In this document: piece after piece, positions 54,807 to 64,000 of the stretch
How the letters are laid out: each line of letters opens with the position of its first letter
Numbering within the stretch: the stretch's first letter is position 1
Origin: Mycobacterium intracellulare ATCC 13950
Lineage (GTDB): Bacteria > Actinomycetota > Actinomycetes > Mycobacteriales > Mycobacteriaceae
NCBI RefSeq assembly: GCF_000277125.1
Contig: NC_016946.1
Coordinates: forward strand, 806,001-870,000
Length of the DNA stretch: 64,000 bases
Direction of reading: 5' to 3'
Translations under genes and position numbers: made by a program
Notes under the pieces: model-generated
What the model saw: only the letters and a program-made list of their open reading frames with translations
What the model was told of the DNA's origin: nothing
Database searches by the model: none

Positions 54807-56485
54807 TCGGCGACCACCGCCGGGCTGCCGACACGGCGACGCGCGCCCTCCTGCTCGACCATGATGGGCCTATTACCTCCCAGGCCGGGAATCAGCGAGT
54901 TGCCGCGGAAGCTGACGAGCGTCTGCGCCAGGCCCAGGATGAGCAGCGCAGTGACCGCGGTGAAACCGACCCACAGTTCGGTGTACACCAGCACCCCCAC
55001 GGCGCCGCCGAGGACCCAGGCCAACTGCAGCGTCGACTCCGAGCGCCCGAACCCCGAAGCGCGGGATTCCTCCGGCAGGTCGTTCTGCAACGAGGCGTCC
55101 AGGGAGGCCTTCGCGATCGCGCTGGCCCCCGACGTCACCAACGTGGCGATCGCGGCCAGCATCAGGTTGCCGCCCACCGAGGCCGCCAACGCGACCGCGC
55201 TCACCGCCAGCGTGCAGCGCACCACCAGCACGGCGGGCCGGCCCAGTTTCAAACGTGCGCTGGTGAAGTTGCCGACGAAGTTGCCGATGCCGGCCGCTGC
55301 GCCGATCACCCCGAGTATGGCGACCTGCGCCCACCCGCTAGCGTCATGCGCCTTGGCGACGAATGCCGGATACAAGAACAGAAACCCCACCATGACCTTG
55401 ATGGTGCAGTTACCCCACAGCGAAGTAATGATGTTGCGGCCCAACGGTTGCCGAAGTGCCCCGCTGACCTCCCTGTGCCAGCTTCGGCGCAGGGGTTCGC
55501 TGTCGTGGCGGTAGCTCAAGGTGGCGGGCACCTCCCCGGCGGTCACCTCGACCCAGCGCGGAATCCGCATGGACAGCGACGCCCCGGCGACGGTGACGGC
55601 TACGACGACGAACAATGCGCCGGGCAGCTTGAACAGGTGGGTGCAGACGAATTCGACGCCCCCGGCGATGGCGCCCCCGGCGATGGTGCCGCCCAGTAGA
55701 CCGAACATGGTCAGCCGCGAGTTGACCCGCACCAGGTCGATGGTCGGCGGCATCACCCTGGGCGTCACCGCGCTGCGCAGCACGCTGAACGACTTCGAGA
55801 ACACCATCATGGCCAGCGCGCACGGGTACAGCACCATCGACGGGTAGCTCCCGCTGGCGCCGTCGTAGTTCAGGATCAGCACCAGCGCCAACGCCGTGCG
55901 CAGGGCGAACGACGCGGCGAGCGCGACGCGGCGGCCGTGCTGCAGCCGGTCCAGCGCCGGACCGATGAGGGGCGCGATCACCGCGAACGGCGCGATGGTG
56001 ATCAGCAGATACAGCGCGACGCGGCCCTTGCTCTCCCCGGTCGCCGCGGCGAAGAACAACGTGTTGGCCAGCGCGACGGCCATCGCGGCGTCGACCGCGA
56101 AGTTGGCCACCGTGGGCCACGTCAGCGCCGTCAGGCCGGACTTGTCGGCGCCGTCGGCCGTCGCCGCGCGCTGCACCATCCAATACATCCGCGAACCCAT
56201 CTCGCGGCTGCGCAGCGCCGCGGCGCGGGTGACGGTGATCCGCTCGCCCGAAGACGGCCCGCGAGGGGGCGCGCTGCTGCCACGGTCCGGCTCCGTCTGC
56301 TGGCCCAGCGGGGGCAGATAGCGGTTGGCGCTCGGCATCGGCGGCGGGCGGCGCGTTCGGCGCTGCGCACCGTCGCCGGCGGGGTAGTTGGCCGCGCCCG
56401 GATGTTGTGCGGCCACGCCATTAGGGGCCCGGCGGCCCGGCTTGGAGGCCACCCGGCCCGGATCGTGTTGCCGCCGCCCAGACAC
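54803..56485 (-). CDS. MFS-family membrane transporter
   Basis: 560 residues, counterpart of Rv0876c. A proline/arginine-rich cytoplasmic tail (about 1-95) precedes about twelve membrane spans. MFS features include GPALDRLQHGRR between early spans and a central loop (RWVEVTAGEVPATLSY...). Likely substrate unknown. GTG or ATG codons a little downstream could trim the tail, which is low complexity. Divergent from the DUF3027 gene. Confidence 0.9.
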   Translation of the reverse strand: MSGRRQHDPGRVASKPGRRAPNGVAAQHPGAANYPAGDGAQRRTRRPPPMPSANRYLPPLGQQTEPDRGSSAPPRGPSSGERITVTRAAALRSREMGSRMYWMVQRAATADGADKSGLTALTWPTVANFAVDAAMAVALANTLFFAAATGESKGRVALYLLITIAPFAVIAPLIGPALDRLQHGRRVALAASFALRTALALVLILNYDGASGSYPSMVLYPCALAMMVFSKSFSVLRSAVTPRVMPPTIDLVRVNSRLTMFGLLGGTIAGGAIAGGVEFVCTHLFKLPGALFVVVAVTVAGASLSMRIPRWVEVTAGEVPATLSYRHDSEPLRRSWHREVSGALRQPLGRNIITSLWGNCTIKVMVGFLFLYPAFVAKAHDASGWAQVAILGVIGAAAGIGNFVGNFTSARLKLGRPAVLVVRCTLAVSAVALAASVGGNLMLAAIATLVTSGASAIAKASLDASLQNDLPEESRASGFGRSESTLQLAWVLGGAVGVLVYTELWVGFTAVTALLILGLAQTLVSFRGNSLIPGLGGNRPIMVEQEGARRRVGSPAVVAE

Positions 56486-56564
56486 TCCCCGATTCTCCCC
56501 TATGCCGGCGACATGCGTCTGCAGGTAACGGGGCGTGGCTCGTCAACCTAGTATTGGAACCGCA

Positions 56565-57554
56565 ATGCAGACAGAAGACAACGTGACCAGACCCACCGAA
56601 GGATCCTCCGTGGCGACCGTGGACGAGTGGCCCGAAGGGCTGGCGGCGGTGCTCACGGGCGCGGCCGACCAGGCCAGGGCGGCTGTTGCGGAGTTCAGCG
56701 GACCGGAGATGGTCGGCGACTACCTGGGCGTCGGCTACGAAGACCCCAACACCGCCACCCACCGGTTCCTGGCGCACCTACCCGGCTACCAGGGGTGGCA
56801 GTGGGCCGTGGTCGTGGCCGCCTATCCCGGCGCCGATCACGCCACCGTCAGCGAGGTGGTGCTGGTCCCGGGGCCGACGGCTTTGCTGGCGCCGGAATGG
56901 GTGCCGTGGGAACACCGGGTGCGCCCCGGGGACCTCAGTCCCGGGGATTTGTTGGCGCCCGCCGCCGACGATCCCCGCCTGGTTCCCGGCTACACCGCCA
57001 GCGGCGACCCGCAGGTCGACGAGACCGCCGCCGAGATCGGGCTGGGCCGTCGCTGGGTGATGAGCGGCGAGGGCCGCGCGGCAGCGGCCGAACGCTGGCA
57101 CACCGGCGATTACGGCCCCGACTCGCCGATGGCACGATCCACCAAGCGCGTTTGCCGCGACTGCGGCTTCTTCCTGCCGCTATCGGGATCCCTCGGCGCG
57201 ATGTTCGGCGTGTGCGGCAACGAGCTGTCGGCCGACGGGCACATCGTCGACAAGCAGTATGGCTGCGGTGCGCACTCGGACACCCCGGCGCCCGCGGGCA
57301 CCGGGTCCCCCGCGTACGAGCCCTACGACGATGGCCTGCTGGACGTCACCCAGGCGCCGGTCGAGCCGACCGCGCCGTCCGAGCCGACGGAAGAGACGAC
57401 CGAGACCACGGAGGAGGCGGCCGAGCCGACGCAGGAGACGTCGGAAGCCCAGCCGGAGTCGGTGATCCGAGCGCCGGAGGCGCAGTCCGAGACCGAGACT
57501 GCCGAATCCGAGCAGCAGTCCGCACCCGAGCCCCAGAGCGAGTCGCTGGACTAG
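56565..57554 (+). CDS. DUF3027 family protein
   Basis: 329 residues, counterpart of Rv0877. The N-terminal domain (about 30-230) carries HRFLAHLPGYQGWQWAVVVAA, VPWEHRVRPGDLSPGDLL, and a probable zinc-binding CRDCGFF...VCGNELS...YGCGAHSD motif. The last 75 residues are acidic and rich in Glu, Thr and Pro (PTEETTETTEEAAEP). Function unknown. ATG 56565 lies ten bases after TAGTAT, so the leader would be very short. Confidence 0.86.
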   Translation: MQTEDNVTRPTEGSSVATVDEWPEGLAAVLTGAADQARAAVAEFSGPEMVGDYLGVGYEDPNTATHRFLAHLPGYQGWQWAVVVAAYPGADHATVSEVVLVPGPTALLAPEWVPWEHRVRPGDLSPGDLLAPAADDPRLVPGYTASGDPQVDETAAEIGLGRRWVMSGEGRAAAAERWHTGDYGPDSPMARSTKRVCRDCGFFLPLSGSLGAMFGVCGNELSADGHIVDKQYGCGAHSDTPAPAGTGSPAYEPYDDGLLDVTQAPVEPTAPSEPTEETTETTEEAAEPTQETSEAQPESVIRAPEAQSETETAESEQQSAPEPQSESLD

Positions 57555-58006
57555 CCCTTTTCTGCGGCGGCCTTGATGCGCGCCAGCGAGGCGTTCATGC
57601 CGTCGAGCAATTCGTGTTCGAAGTTGTCGGTGCCGCCGAAGAGCGCTTTGACCGACAGGTTCGAAAACGCGGTGACACCGTTTTCGGCGTGGCGGCTCTC
57701 GATCACCCGGGTGCCCTCGCCGGCCGGTTCGAGCTCATAGCTCCAGATTGTGTTGTTGGTGTCGACGCGGAACGCGAGTTTGCGGTCCGGGACGATCTCG
57801 ACCACCGTGCAGGTGGTCGGCCAGAACATCCGGTTGCGGCGGTTGAGGTTCAGGGTGCGCGTGCCCTGACGCAGCGGGCCGAACGGCTTCATCCAGCGGC
57901 ACTGCGGACTCCACTCCGGCATTCGCCGAAGGTCGGAAATCAATTCCCACACTTTGGCAACCGGTGCGTTGATGTCGACGTGCGCTTGCAATAGCGGGGC
58001 TACCAT
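57551..58006 (-). CDS. SRPBCC family protein (in the PPE13 position)
   Basis: 151 residues with the helix-grip pattern: VDINAPVAKVWELISDLRRMPEWSP, TRTLNLNRRNRMFW, and a long C-terminal helix (NFEHELLDGMNASLARIKAAA). Hydrophobic-ligand binding is inferred from the fold. In H37Rv this position has PPE13. It differs from the paralogues at 26.8-27.8 kb, lacking their WGPDW motif. The stop overlaps the DUF3027 stop by 4 bp, convergent. Confidence 0.85.
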   Translation of the reverse strand: MVAPLLQAHVDINAPVAKVWELISDLRRMPEWSPQCRWMKPFGPLRQGTRTLNLNRRNRMFWPTTCTVVEIVPDRKLAFRVDTNNTIWSYELEPAGEGTRVIESRHAENGVTAFSNLSVKALFGGTDNFEHELLDGMNASLARIKAAAEKG

Positions 58007-58029
58007 CGCTCCTCCAATGGGTCAGCGAA

Positions 58030-58305
58030 TCATTTTTCGTCGAGGTAGTTTTCGAGTCCGGCCTGGGCGCCGCGGGCGCCGCGGCGTGCCGCCGCGAGTT
58101 GGAGCAGGAAAATGGTCGTACCGAGCAGCCCCACGCCCAGACCGGCCAGCGTCACCGGGCGCCAGCTCGTCAGGGCGGGCACCAGGAACGCCGCGGCCGC
58201 CGCGGCGACCCAACCCAGCGCCCCGAGCGCGATGAACGCCCACGCGTGCACCAGTACCGCCGGCAGCGGCGGCGGTGCGCGGTGGTGATCAGGTTCGGCG
58301 GACAT
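58030..58305 (-). CDS. DUF2530 family membrane protein
   Basis: 91 residues from ATG 58305, counterpart of Rv0879c; two membrane spans (LVHAWAFIALGALGWVAAAAA and VTLAGLGVGLLGTTIFLLQLA). On the minus strand TATGTT lies 7 bases before this ATG, a leaderless arrangement, which decides it over the ATG at 58317. Function unknown. Confidence 0.82.
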   Translation of the reverse strand: MSAEPDHHRAPPPLPAVLVHAWAFIALGALGWVAAAAAAFLVPALTSWRPVTLAGLGVGLLGTTIFLLQLAAARRGARGAQAGLENYLDEK

Positions 58306-58455
58306 CGCGAATAACATAGCCCGCCGCCGGTCCCCGCCGGGCGCTCACCTACTTGCCGAAACTAAGCGCTTCGATGAAATTCCGCGGCATTTGGCGGAAC
58401 GAATCAAGAGCCGGTTGGTGTCCCGGTTTCTCAGGCTTGCGTGTAACCTCGCGCC

Positions 58456-58887
58456 ATGCCTGACAGCGATGCGCGGCTCGCCAGCGACCTGTCACTGGCT
58501 GTCATGCGGCTGGCCCGCCAGCTGCGGTTCCGCAACCCGTCGTCGCCGGTGTCACTGTCGCAGCTGTCGGCGCTGGCGATGCTGGCCAACGAAGGTCCGA
58601 TGACGCCGGGCGCCCTGGCGATTCGCGAACGGGTTCGGCCGCCGTCGATGACGCGGGTGATCGCGTCGCTGGCCGAGATGGGTTTGGTGGACCGCGTGCC
58701 GCATCCCGTCGACGGCCGGCAGGTGCTCGTCTCGGTGTCCGAATCCGGGGCCGAGTTGGTCAAGGCCAACCGTCGCGCCCGTCAGGAATGGCTGGCCAAG
58801 CGGCTGTCGACGTTGGACACCGAGCAGCGCGACATCCTGCGCAGCGCCGCCGATTTGATGTTGGCGCTGGTCGACGAAAGCCCGTGA
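58456..58887 (+). CDS. MarR-family transcriptional regulator
   Basis: 143 residues, counterpart of Rv0880. Winged helix-turn-helix with [38 protein letters not shown] and the wing [17 protein letters not shown] 58456 has TAACCT 6 bases upstream, suggesting a leaderless mRNA. The next gene overlaps its stop by 4 bases, so both are co-transcribed. Target not evident. Confidence 0.92.
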   Translation: MPDSDARLASDLSLAVMRLARQLRFRNPSSPVSLSQLSALAMLANEGPMTPGALAIRERVRPPSMTRVIASLAEMGLVDRVPHPVDGRQVLVSVSESGAELVKANRRARQEWLAKRLSTLDTEQRDILRSAADLMLALVDESP

Positions 58888-59729
58888 GCGCCGATGCCGG
58901 CAACGTCCAGGACGTCGAGGATCCCGATGACCCGAGGCTCGACGACTTCCGGGACCTGAACAGTGTCGATCGCCGTCCCGACCTGCCGTCGGGCAAGGGG
59001 CTGGTGATCGCCGAAGGCGTGCTGGTGGTTCAGCGCATGCTCGCGTCCCGGTTCCACCCGCATGCCCTGCTCGGCACCGACCGCCGGCTCACCGAGCTCA
59101 AAGACGACCTCGCCGGCAGCGCCGTCCCCTTCTACCGGACGTCCGCCGACGTCATGGCGCGCGTGGTCGGCTTCCACCTCAATCGCGGCGTGCTGGCGGC
59201 CGCCCGGCGGGTGGGGGAGCCCAGCGTGGCCGAGGTGATCGCCGGCGCTCGCACCGTCGCCGTGCTCGAAGGGGTCAACGATCACGAGAACCTGGGCTCG
59301 ATTTTCCGCAACGCGGCCGGGCTCGGCGTCGACGCCGTGGTATTCGGCAGTGGGTGCGCCGACCCGTTGTACCGCCGCGCCGTCCGGGTGTCGATGGGAC
59401 ACGCACTGCTGGTGCCGTATGCGCGCGCAACCTGTTGGCCGGCCGAGCTGATGACGTTGAAGGAGAACGGGTTTCGGCTGCTGGCTATGACCCCGCACGA
59501 GTCGGCGTGCCCGCTGGCCGAGGCGATGACGGCCGCGCGCGGCGAACGCGTCGCGGTGCTGGTGGGCGCCGAGGGTCCCGGGCTGACGCCGGCCACCTTG
59601 CGGTGCAGCGATGTGCGGGTGCGCGTTCCGATGTCGCGCGGCACCGACTCGCTCAACGTCGCGACCGCGGCTGCGCTGGCGTTCTACGAGCGCTCGGTGA
59701 CGAAAGGCGGCGATGAACGGTCAGGCTAG
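58884..59729 (+). CDS. SPOUT-family (TrmH/SpoU) RNA 2'-O-methyltransferase
   Basis: 281 residues, counterpart of Rv0881. N-terminal substrate-binding part, then SPOUT motifs: [15 protein letters not shown] (motif 1), LVGAEGPGL (motif 2) and [17 protein letters not shown] (motif 3). It modifies rRNA or tRNA 2'-OH; the target base is unknown. GTG 58884 overlaps the MarR stop by 4; the frame is open further upstream. Confidence 0.9.
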   Translation: MSADAGNVQDVEDPDDPRLDDFRDLNSVDRRPDLPSGKGLVIAEGVLVVQRMLASRFHPHALLGTDRRLTELKDDLAGSAVPFYRTSADVMARVVGFHLNRGVLAAARRVGEPSVAEVIAGARTVAVLEGVNDHENLGSIFRNAAGLGVDAVVFGSGCADPLYRRAVRVSMGHALLVPYARATCWPAELMTLKENGFRLLAMTPHESACPLAEAMTAARGERVAVLVGAEGPGLTPATLRCSDVRVRVPMSRGTDSLNVATAAALAFYERSVTKGGDERSG

Positions 59730-60018
59730 GCTTCGGCTGATGAAGGACGAGTCCGTGCCCTGGGCAACGGGTTTGACGGTGGCCGCGTTCGTCGCGGCGG
59801 TCACCGCCGCGGCGATCGTCGTGCTCACTCTGGGCTTGGTTCGCGTGCACCTGCTGCTGGCCGTCGGGCTCAACATCGTGGCCGCGGGGGGACTGGCGCC
59901 GACCCTGTGGGGGTGGCGGCGCACCCCGGTCCTGCGCTGGTTCGTGCTCGGCGCCGGAGTCGGCGTGACGGGAGCGTGGGTCGCGCTTCTCGCCCTGGCG
60001 GCCGCGGGCCGCGCCTAG
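59713..60018 (+). CDS. DUF2537 family membrane protein
   Basis: 101 residues, counterpart of Rv0882; three hydrophobic segments. ATG 59713 overlaps the methyltransferase gene by 17 bases. ATG 59740 (MKDESVPWATG) is an alternative that would avoid the overlap. Function unknown. Its last codons (GRA-stop) lie in a 15-bp sequence repeated just downstream. Confidence 0.8.
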   Translation: MNGQARLRLMKDESVPWATGLTVAAFVAAVTAAAIVVLTLGLVRVHLLLAVGLNIVAAGGLAPTLWGWRRTPVLRWFVLGAGVGVTGAWVALLALAAAGRA

Positions 60019-60065
60019 TGGTGATCGCGAGCGCGGCGCAGCCGGGCGAAGCGGGCCGCGCCTAG
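60004..60065 (+). repeat. 15-bp direct repeat spanning the DUF2537 stop
   Basis: GCGGGCCGCGCCTAG occurs at 60004-60018 and 60051-60065, 47 bp apart. The first copy holds the DUF2537 stop codon; the second lies next to the SepH stop. The intervening GTGATCGCGAGCGCGGCGCA resembles dispersed GC-rich mycobacterial repeats. Confidence 0.75.
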
Positions 60066-60069
60066 CGGG

Positions 60070-60840
60070 CTAGCGCTGCCCTCCCGAGCGCACGCCGAGC
60101 AGCACGTCCTCCCACGCCGGGATGACCGGCTTGCCCCGGCGCGTGTGCACGGGTTTTTCTTCCGGCTCCGGGGCCGGCTCCTGCGTGACGGGCGGCTTCG
60201 CGGGCTCTTCGAAGTCGACGTGGGCCACCCGCGCCACCGGCCGCAGCGGACGCTCGAAGGTCGGGTCGATCAACGCGCTGGCCGCGTCGTCGATGGCGGT
60301 GACGGTCCCGCCGTGGGCGCCGGGCGTGAAGCAGAAATGCGCGAGGTTGTCCGAACGGCCGACCTTCCACGCGAGCTGGACCGTCCACCGGTTGTCTTCG
60401 TTGCGCCAGGCGTCCCAGCTGAGTTTGTCGTGATCGAGGCCGCGCGTCACCAAGGCGGTGCTGACGGTCTCCAGCAGGGTCAGCACGGCGGGACCGTCGG
60501 CCAGCATGGGATGGGCGGCGGTTGCCAGCTCCGCGGCCCGGAACCGTTCCAACAGCACCGGGTGGGCAAAGCGGCGGATCCGCGACACGTCCGACCCCGA
60601 CGCCGCGGCGACCTGCTCGACGGACGCGCCGGCGCGGATCTTGGCCTGAATTTCTTTGGGGCTGAGCATGTTGGTGACTTCGATCTCGAGCTGCGGCTGC
60701 TCGGGGTGCTGGGCCGCGTCGCGCAGAACGGCCCGCAGGCGGTCGTCGGCCGCCAGCTTGAACTGCTCCGCGGGATCATCGCTCTCGCAGATGACATATT
60801 TGCTGTCGGCATCGAGCCCAACCACTTTGAGTTCCCGCAT
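60070..60840 (-). CDS. sepH: Septation protein SepH
   Basis: 256 residues, counterpart of Rv0883c. N-terminal DUF3071 domain with a helix-turn-helix-like segment (LSPKEIQAKIRAGASVEQVA) and C-terminal disordered basic/acidic tail ending in conserved RRGKPVIPAWEDVLLGV. SepH binds and promotes assembly of FtsZ in actinobacteria. ATG 60840 follows GAGGAGAT; in-frame upstream starts lack this site. Confidence 0.92.
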   Translation of the reverse strand: MRELKVVGLDADSKYVICESDDPAEQFKLAADDRLRAVLRDAAQHPEQPQLEIEVTNMLSPKEIQAKIRAGASVEQVAAASGSDVSRIRRFAHPVLLERFRAAELATAAHPMLADGPAVLTLLETVSTALVTRGLDHDKLSWDAWRNEDNRWTVQLAWKVGRSDNLAHFCFTPGAHGGTVTAIDDAASALIDPTFERPLRPVARVAHVDFEEPAKPPVTQEPAPEPEEKPVHTRRGKPVIPAWEDVLLGVRSGGQR

Positions 60841-60975
60841 GGCTATCTCCTCGCAGGCTCCGTGCAGATCAGCGACGGACCCGTCACGGCGCACTTTAGT
60901 CCAGCAACCGCCCATCATCTGTGCTGACACGCTGGGCGGCGGCGCGCCGATTACCGGCTGTTCAAGGGCGCGCGA

Positions 60976-62353
<1,378 letters not shown>

Positions 62354-63379
62354 ATGGCTAGGACGCGATTGGTCCGGCGTTGGCGCCGCAACATGGAAGT
62401 GCGCGACGACGCTGACTACGTCAACATGCTTGCCACACTGTCCGAGGGGTCGGTGCGGCGCAACTTCAACCCGTACACCGACATCGATTGGGACTCACCG
62501 GAATTCGCTGTCACCGAGAACGACCCTCGGTGGATCCTGCCGGAGACCGACCCGTTGGGCCGTCATCCCTGGTACCTGGCGCAGTCCGACGAGCGCAAGA
62601 TCAAGATCGGGATGTGGCGGCAGGCCAACGTGGCCAAGGTGGGACTGCACTTCGAATCCATCCTGATCCGCGGCCTGATGAACTACACGTTCTGGGTGCC
62701 CAACGGCTCGCCCGAATACCGGTACTGCCTGCACGAGTCGGTCGAAGAATGCAACCACACCATGATGTTCCAGGAGATGGTGAACCGGATCGGCGCCGAC
62801 GTCCCGGGCATGCCGCGGATGCTCAAGTGGCTGTCGCCGTTGGTTCCGCTGGTGGCGGGGCCGCTGCCGGTAGCGTTCTTCATCGGCGTGCTCGCCGGCG
62901 AGGAGCCCATCGACCACACACAGAAAAATGTGCTGCGCGAAGGCAAGTCCCTGCACCCGATCATGGAACGGGTGATGGCGATCCACGTCGCCGAGGAAGC
63001 GCGCCACATCTCGTTCGCTCACGAGTTCCTGCGCAAGCGGGTGCCGGAATTGACCAAGAGGCAGCGGTTCTGGACCGCGTTGTACCTGCCGCTGACCATG
63101 AAGGTGCTCTGCCGCGCGATTGTGGTGCCGCCCAAGGCTTTCTGGCAGGAGTTCGACATCCCGCGCGAGGTCAAGAAGGAACTGTTCTTCCGCTCGCCGG
63201 AATCGCGTAAGTGGCTCAGCGACATGTTCGGCGACGTGCGGATGCTGGCCTATGACACCGGCCTGATGGAGATGCGCTCGGCGCGGCTGATGTGGCGGTT
63301 GTGCAAGATCAACGGCAAGCCGTCGCGCTACCGCAGCGAGCCGCAGCGCCAGCACCTGGCCTCGGTCCCGGCCGCGTAA
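62354..63379 (+). CDS. AurF-like diiron oxygenase family protein
   Basis: 341 residues, counterpart of Rv0885, of the p-aminobenzoate N-oxygenase (AurF) family. Metal ligands visible as LHESVEECNHTMMFQEM (about 126-142) and IHVAEEARHISFAHEFL (about 213-229), two ExxH-type motifs. Non-heme diiron monooxygenase activity is inferred from the family. The ferredoxin-reductase gene fprB follows 22 bp downstream and could supply electrons. ATG 62354 has GAGGAGG nine bases upstream. Confidence 0.88.
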   Translation: MARTRLVRRWRRNMEVRDDADYVNMLATLSEGSVRRNFNPYTDIDWDSPEFAVTENDPRWILPETDPLGRHPWYLAQSDERKIKIGMWRQANVAKVGLHFESILIRGLMNYTFWVPNGSPEYRYCLHESVEECNHTMMFQEMVNRIGADVPGMPRMLKWLSPLVPLVAGPLPVAFFIGVLAGEEPIDHTQKNVLREGKSLHPIMERVMAIHVAEEARHISFAHEFLRKRVPELTKRQRFWTALYLPLTMKVLCRAIVVPPKAFWQEFDIPREVKKELFFRSPESRKWLSDMFGDVRMLAYDTGLMEMRSARLMWRLCKINGKPSRYRSEPQRQHLASVPAA

Positions 63380-63400
63380 CGAGTCCGGTCTGTAGGTTTC

Positions 63401-64000
63401 ATGCCGCACGTTATTACCCAGTCGTGCTGCAACGACGCGTCCTGTGTTTTCGCGTGTCCGGTGAATTGCATTCACCCCACGCCGGACGAGCCCGGCTTCG
63501 CCACCTCGGAGATGCTCTACATCGATCCGGCGGCCTGCGTGGACTGCGGCGCCTGCGTGAGCGCGTGCCCGGTCGGGGCCATCGCGCCCGACACCCGGTT
63601 GGACACCAACCAGCTGCCCTTCGTCGAAATCAACGCGTCGTTCTACCCGAAACGGCCCGAGGGTGAGAAGCTTCCGCCGACGTCGAAGCTGGCGCCGGTC
63701 ATCCCGGCCGCCGAAGTGCGGGCGCGCCGCCGGCCGCTGACCGTGGCCATCGTCGGATCGGGTCCGGCGGCGATGTATGCCGCCGACGAGCTACTCACCC
63801 AGCATGGCGTGCGCGTCAACGTCTTTGAGAAGTTGCCCACCCCGTACGGGTTGGTGCGGGCCGGGGTGGCGCCCGATCACCAGAACACCAAGCGGGTCAC
63901 CCGCCTCTTCGAGCGGGTCGCCGGCCACGAGCGCTTCCGCTTCTATCTCAACGTCGAGATCGGCGAACACCTCAGCCACGACGACCTGCTGGCTCACCAC
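63401..64000 (+). CDS. fprB: Ferredoxin/ferredoxin-NADP reductase FprB (5' part)
   Basis: The first 200 codons; the gene runs off the window. The N-terminal ferredoxin domain carries clusters of Cys (CCNDASCVFACPVNC and CVDCGACVSACPVG), a 7Fe/8Fe-type arrangement. The reductase part starts at about residue 112 with the FAD-binding VAIVGSGPAAMYAADEL and YGLVRAGVAPDH. Counterpart of Rv0886. The fusion delivers electrons from NADPH to its own or other ferredoxins and P450s or diiron enzymes. Confidence 0.95.
   Translation, partial: MPHVITQSCCNDASCVFACPVNCIHPTPDEPGFATSEMLYIDPAACVDCGACVSACPVGAIAPDTRLDTNQLPFVEINASFYPKRPEGEKLPPTSKLAPVIPAAEVRARRRPLTVAIVGSGPAAMYAADELLTQHGVRVNVFEKLPTPYGLVRAGVAPDHQNTKRVTRLFERVAGHERFRFYLNVEIGEHLSHDDLLAHH

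Overview
The window is GC-rich chromosomal DNA of a Mycobacterium. A complete mce operon, mycobacterial families throughout (RpfA, SepH, LpqH-type lipoprotein, Mas proteins, DUF2530/2537/2771/3027) and gene order from about 21.3 kb to the end all point there. That order follows M. tuberculosis H37Rv Rv0852 to Rv0886. The genes absent from or added to that order suggest a slow-growing non-tuberculous species, for example near the M. avium complex. The species is an inference; no rRNA or marker gene is present.

Layout. (1) 1-12.1 kb: the tail of a probable CaiB-type CoA-transferase, then a two-YrbE, six-Mce lipid importer operon (444-10013, +), with one exported protein and two Mce-associated membrane proteins on the opposite strand, converging on it. 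(2) 12.3-21 kb, accessory: small exported proteins; a TetR gene divergent from a four-gene membrane operon ending in cytochrome-oxidase subunit III-like and IV-like proteins; a P450 with its own TetR; an enoyl-CoA hydratase; an LpqH-like lipoprotein; an amidohydrolase. (3) 21.0-32.5 kb: four tandem 58-bp MIRU-like repeats against the start of a FadD acyl-CoA ligase, then a Bfd-type ferredoxin, an alpha-keto acid decarboxylase, three SRPBCC proteins around an acyl-CoA racemase, an aminotransferase, and the fadA-fadB beta-oxidation pair. (4) 32.6-40.55 kb: ten oxidoreductase, regulator and lipid genes with no counterpart between Rv0860 and Rv0861c, bounded by strong hairpin terminators. (5) 40.6-52 kb: XPB helicase and partner, molybdopterin genes (moaC2-mog-moaE2; moaA2-moaD2), rpfA with an upstream c-di-AMP (ydaO) riboswitch and a CRP site, cspB, fadE10. 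(6) 52-64 kb: a Xi-type GST, a DUF559 nuclease-like gene enclosed by repeats, MFS exporter, MarR, rRNA methyltransferase, SepH, SerC, an AurF-like diiron protein and the start of fprB.

Together the genes describe lipid/sterol uptake (mce), CoA activation and beta-oxidation (FadD, Far, EchA, FadE10, FadA, FadB, thiolase/DUF35), redox chemistry (P450, F420-type LLM proteins, FAD monooxygenase, diiron protein plus FprB) and moco synthesis. Regulation is unusually readable: several perfect palindromes next to TetR genes, apparently leaderless promoters, and riboswitch plus CRP control of rpfA. No rRNA, tRNA, CRISPR, phage or insertion sequence was seen. The most unusual items are the repeat-enclosed DUF559 gene (53.07-54.29 kb), the orphan CoxIII/IV-like membrane operon, and the MIRU-like array at the fadD start.
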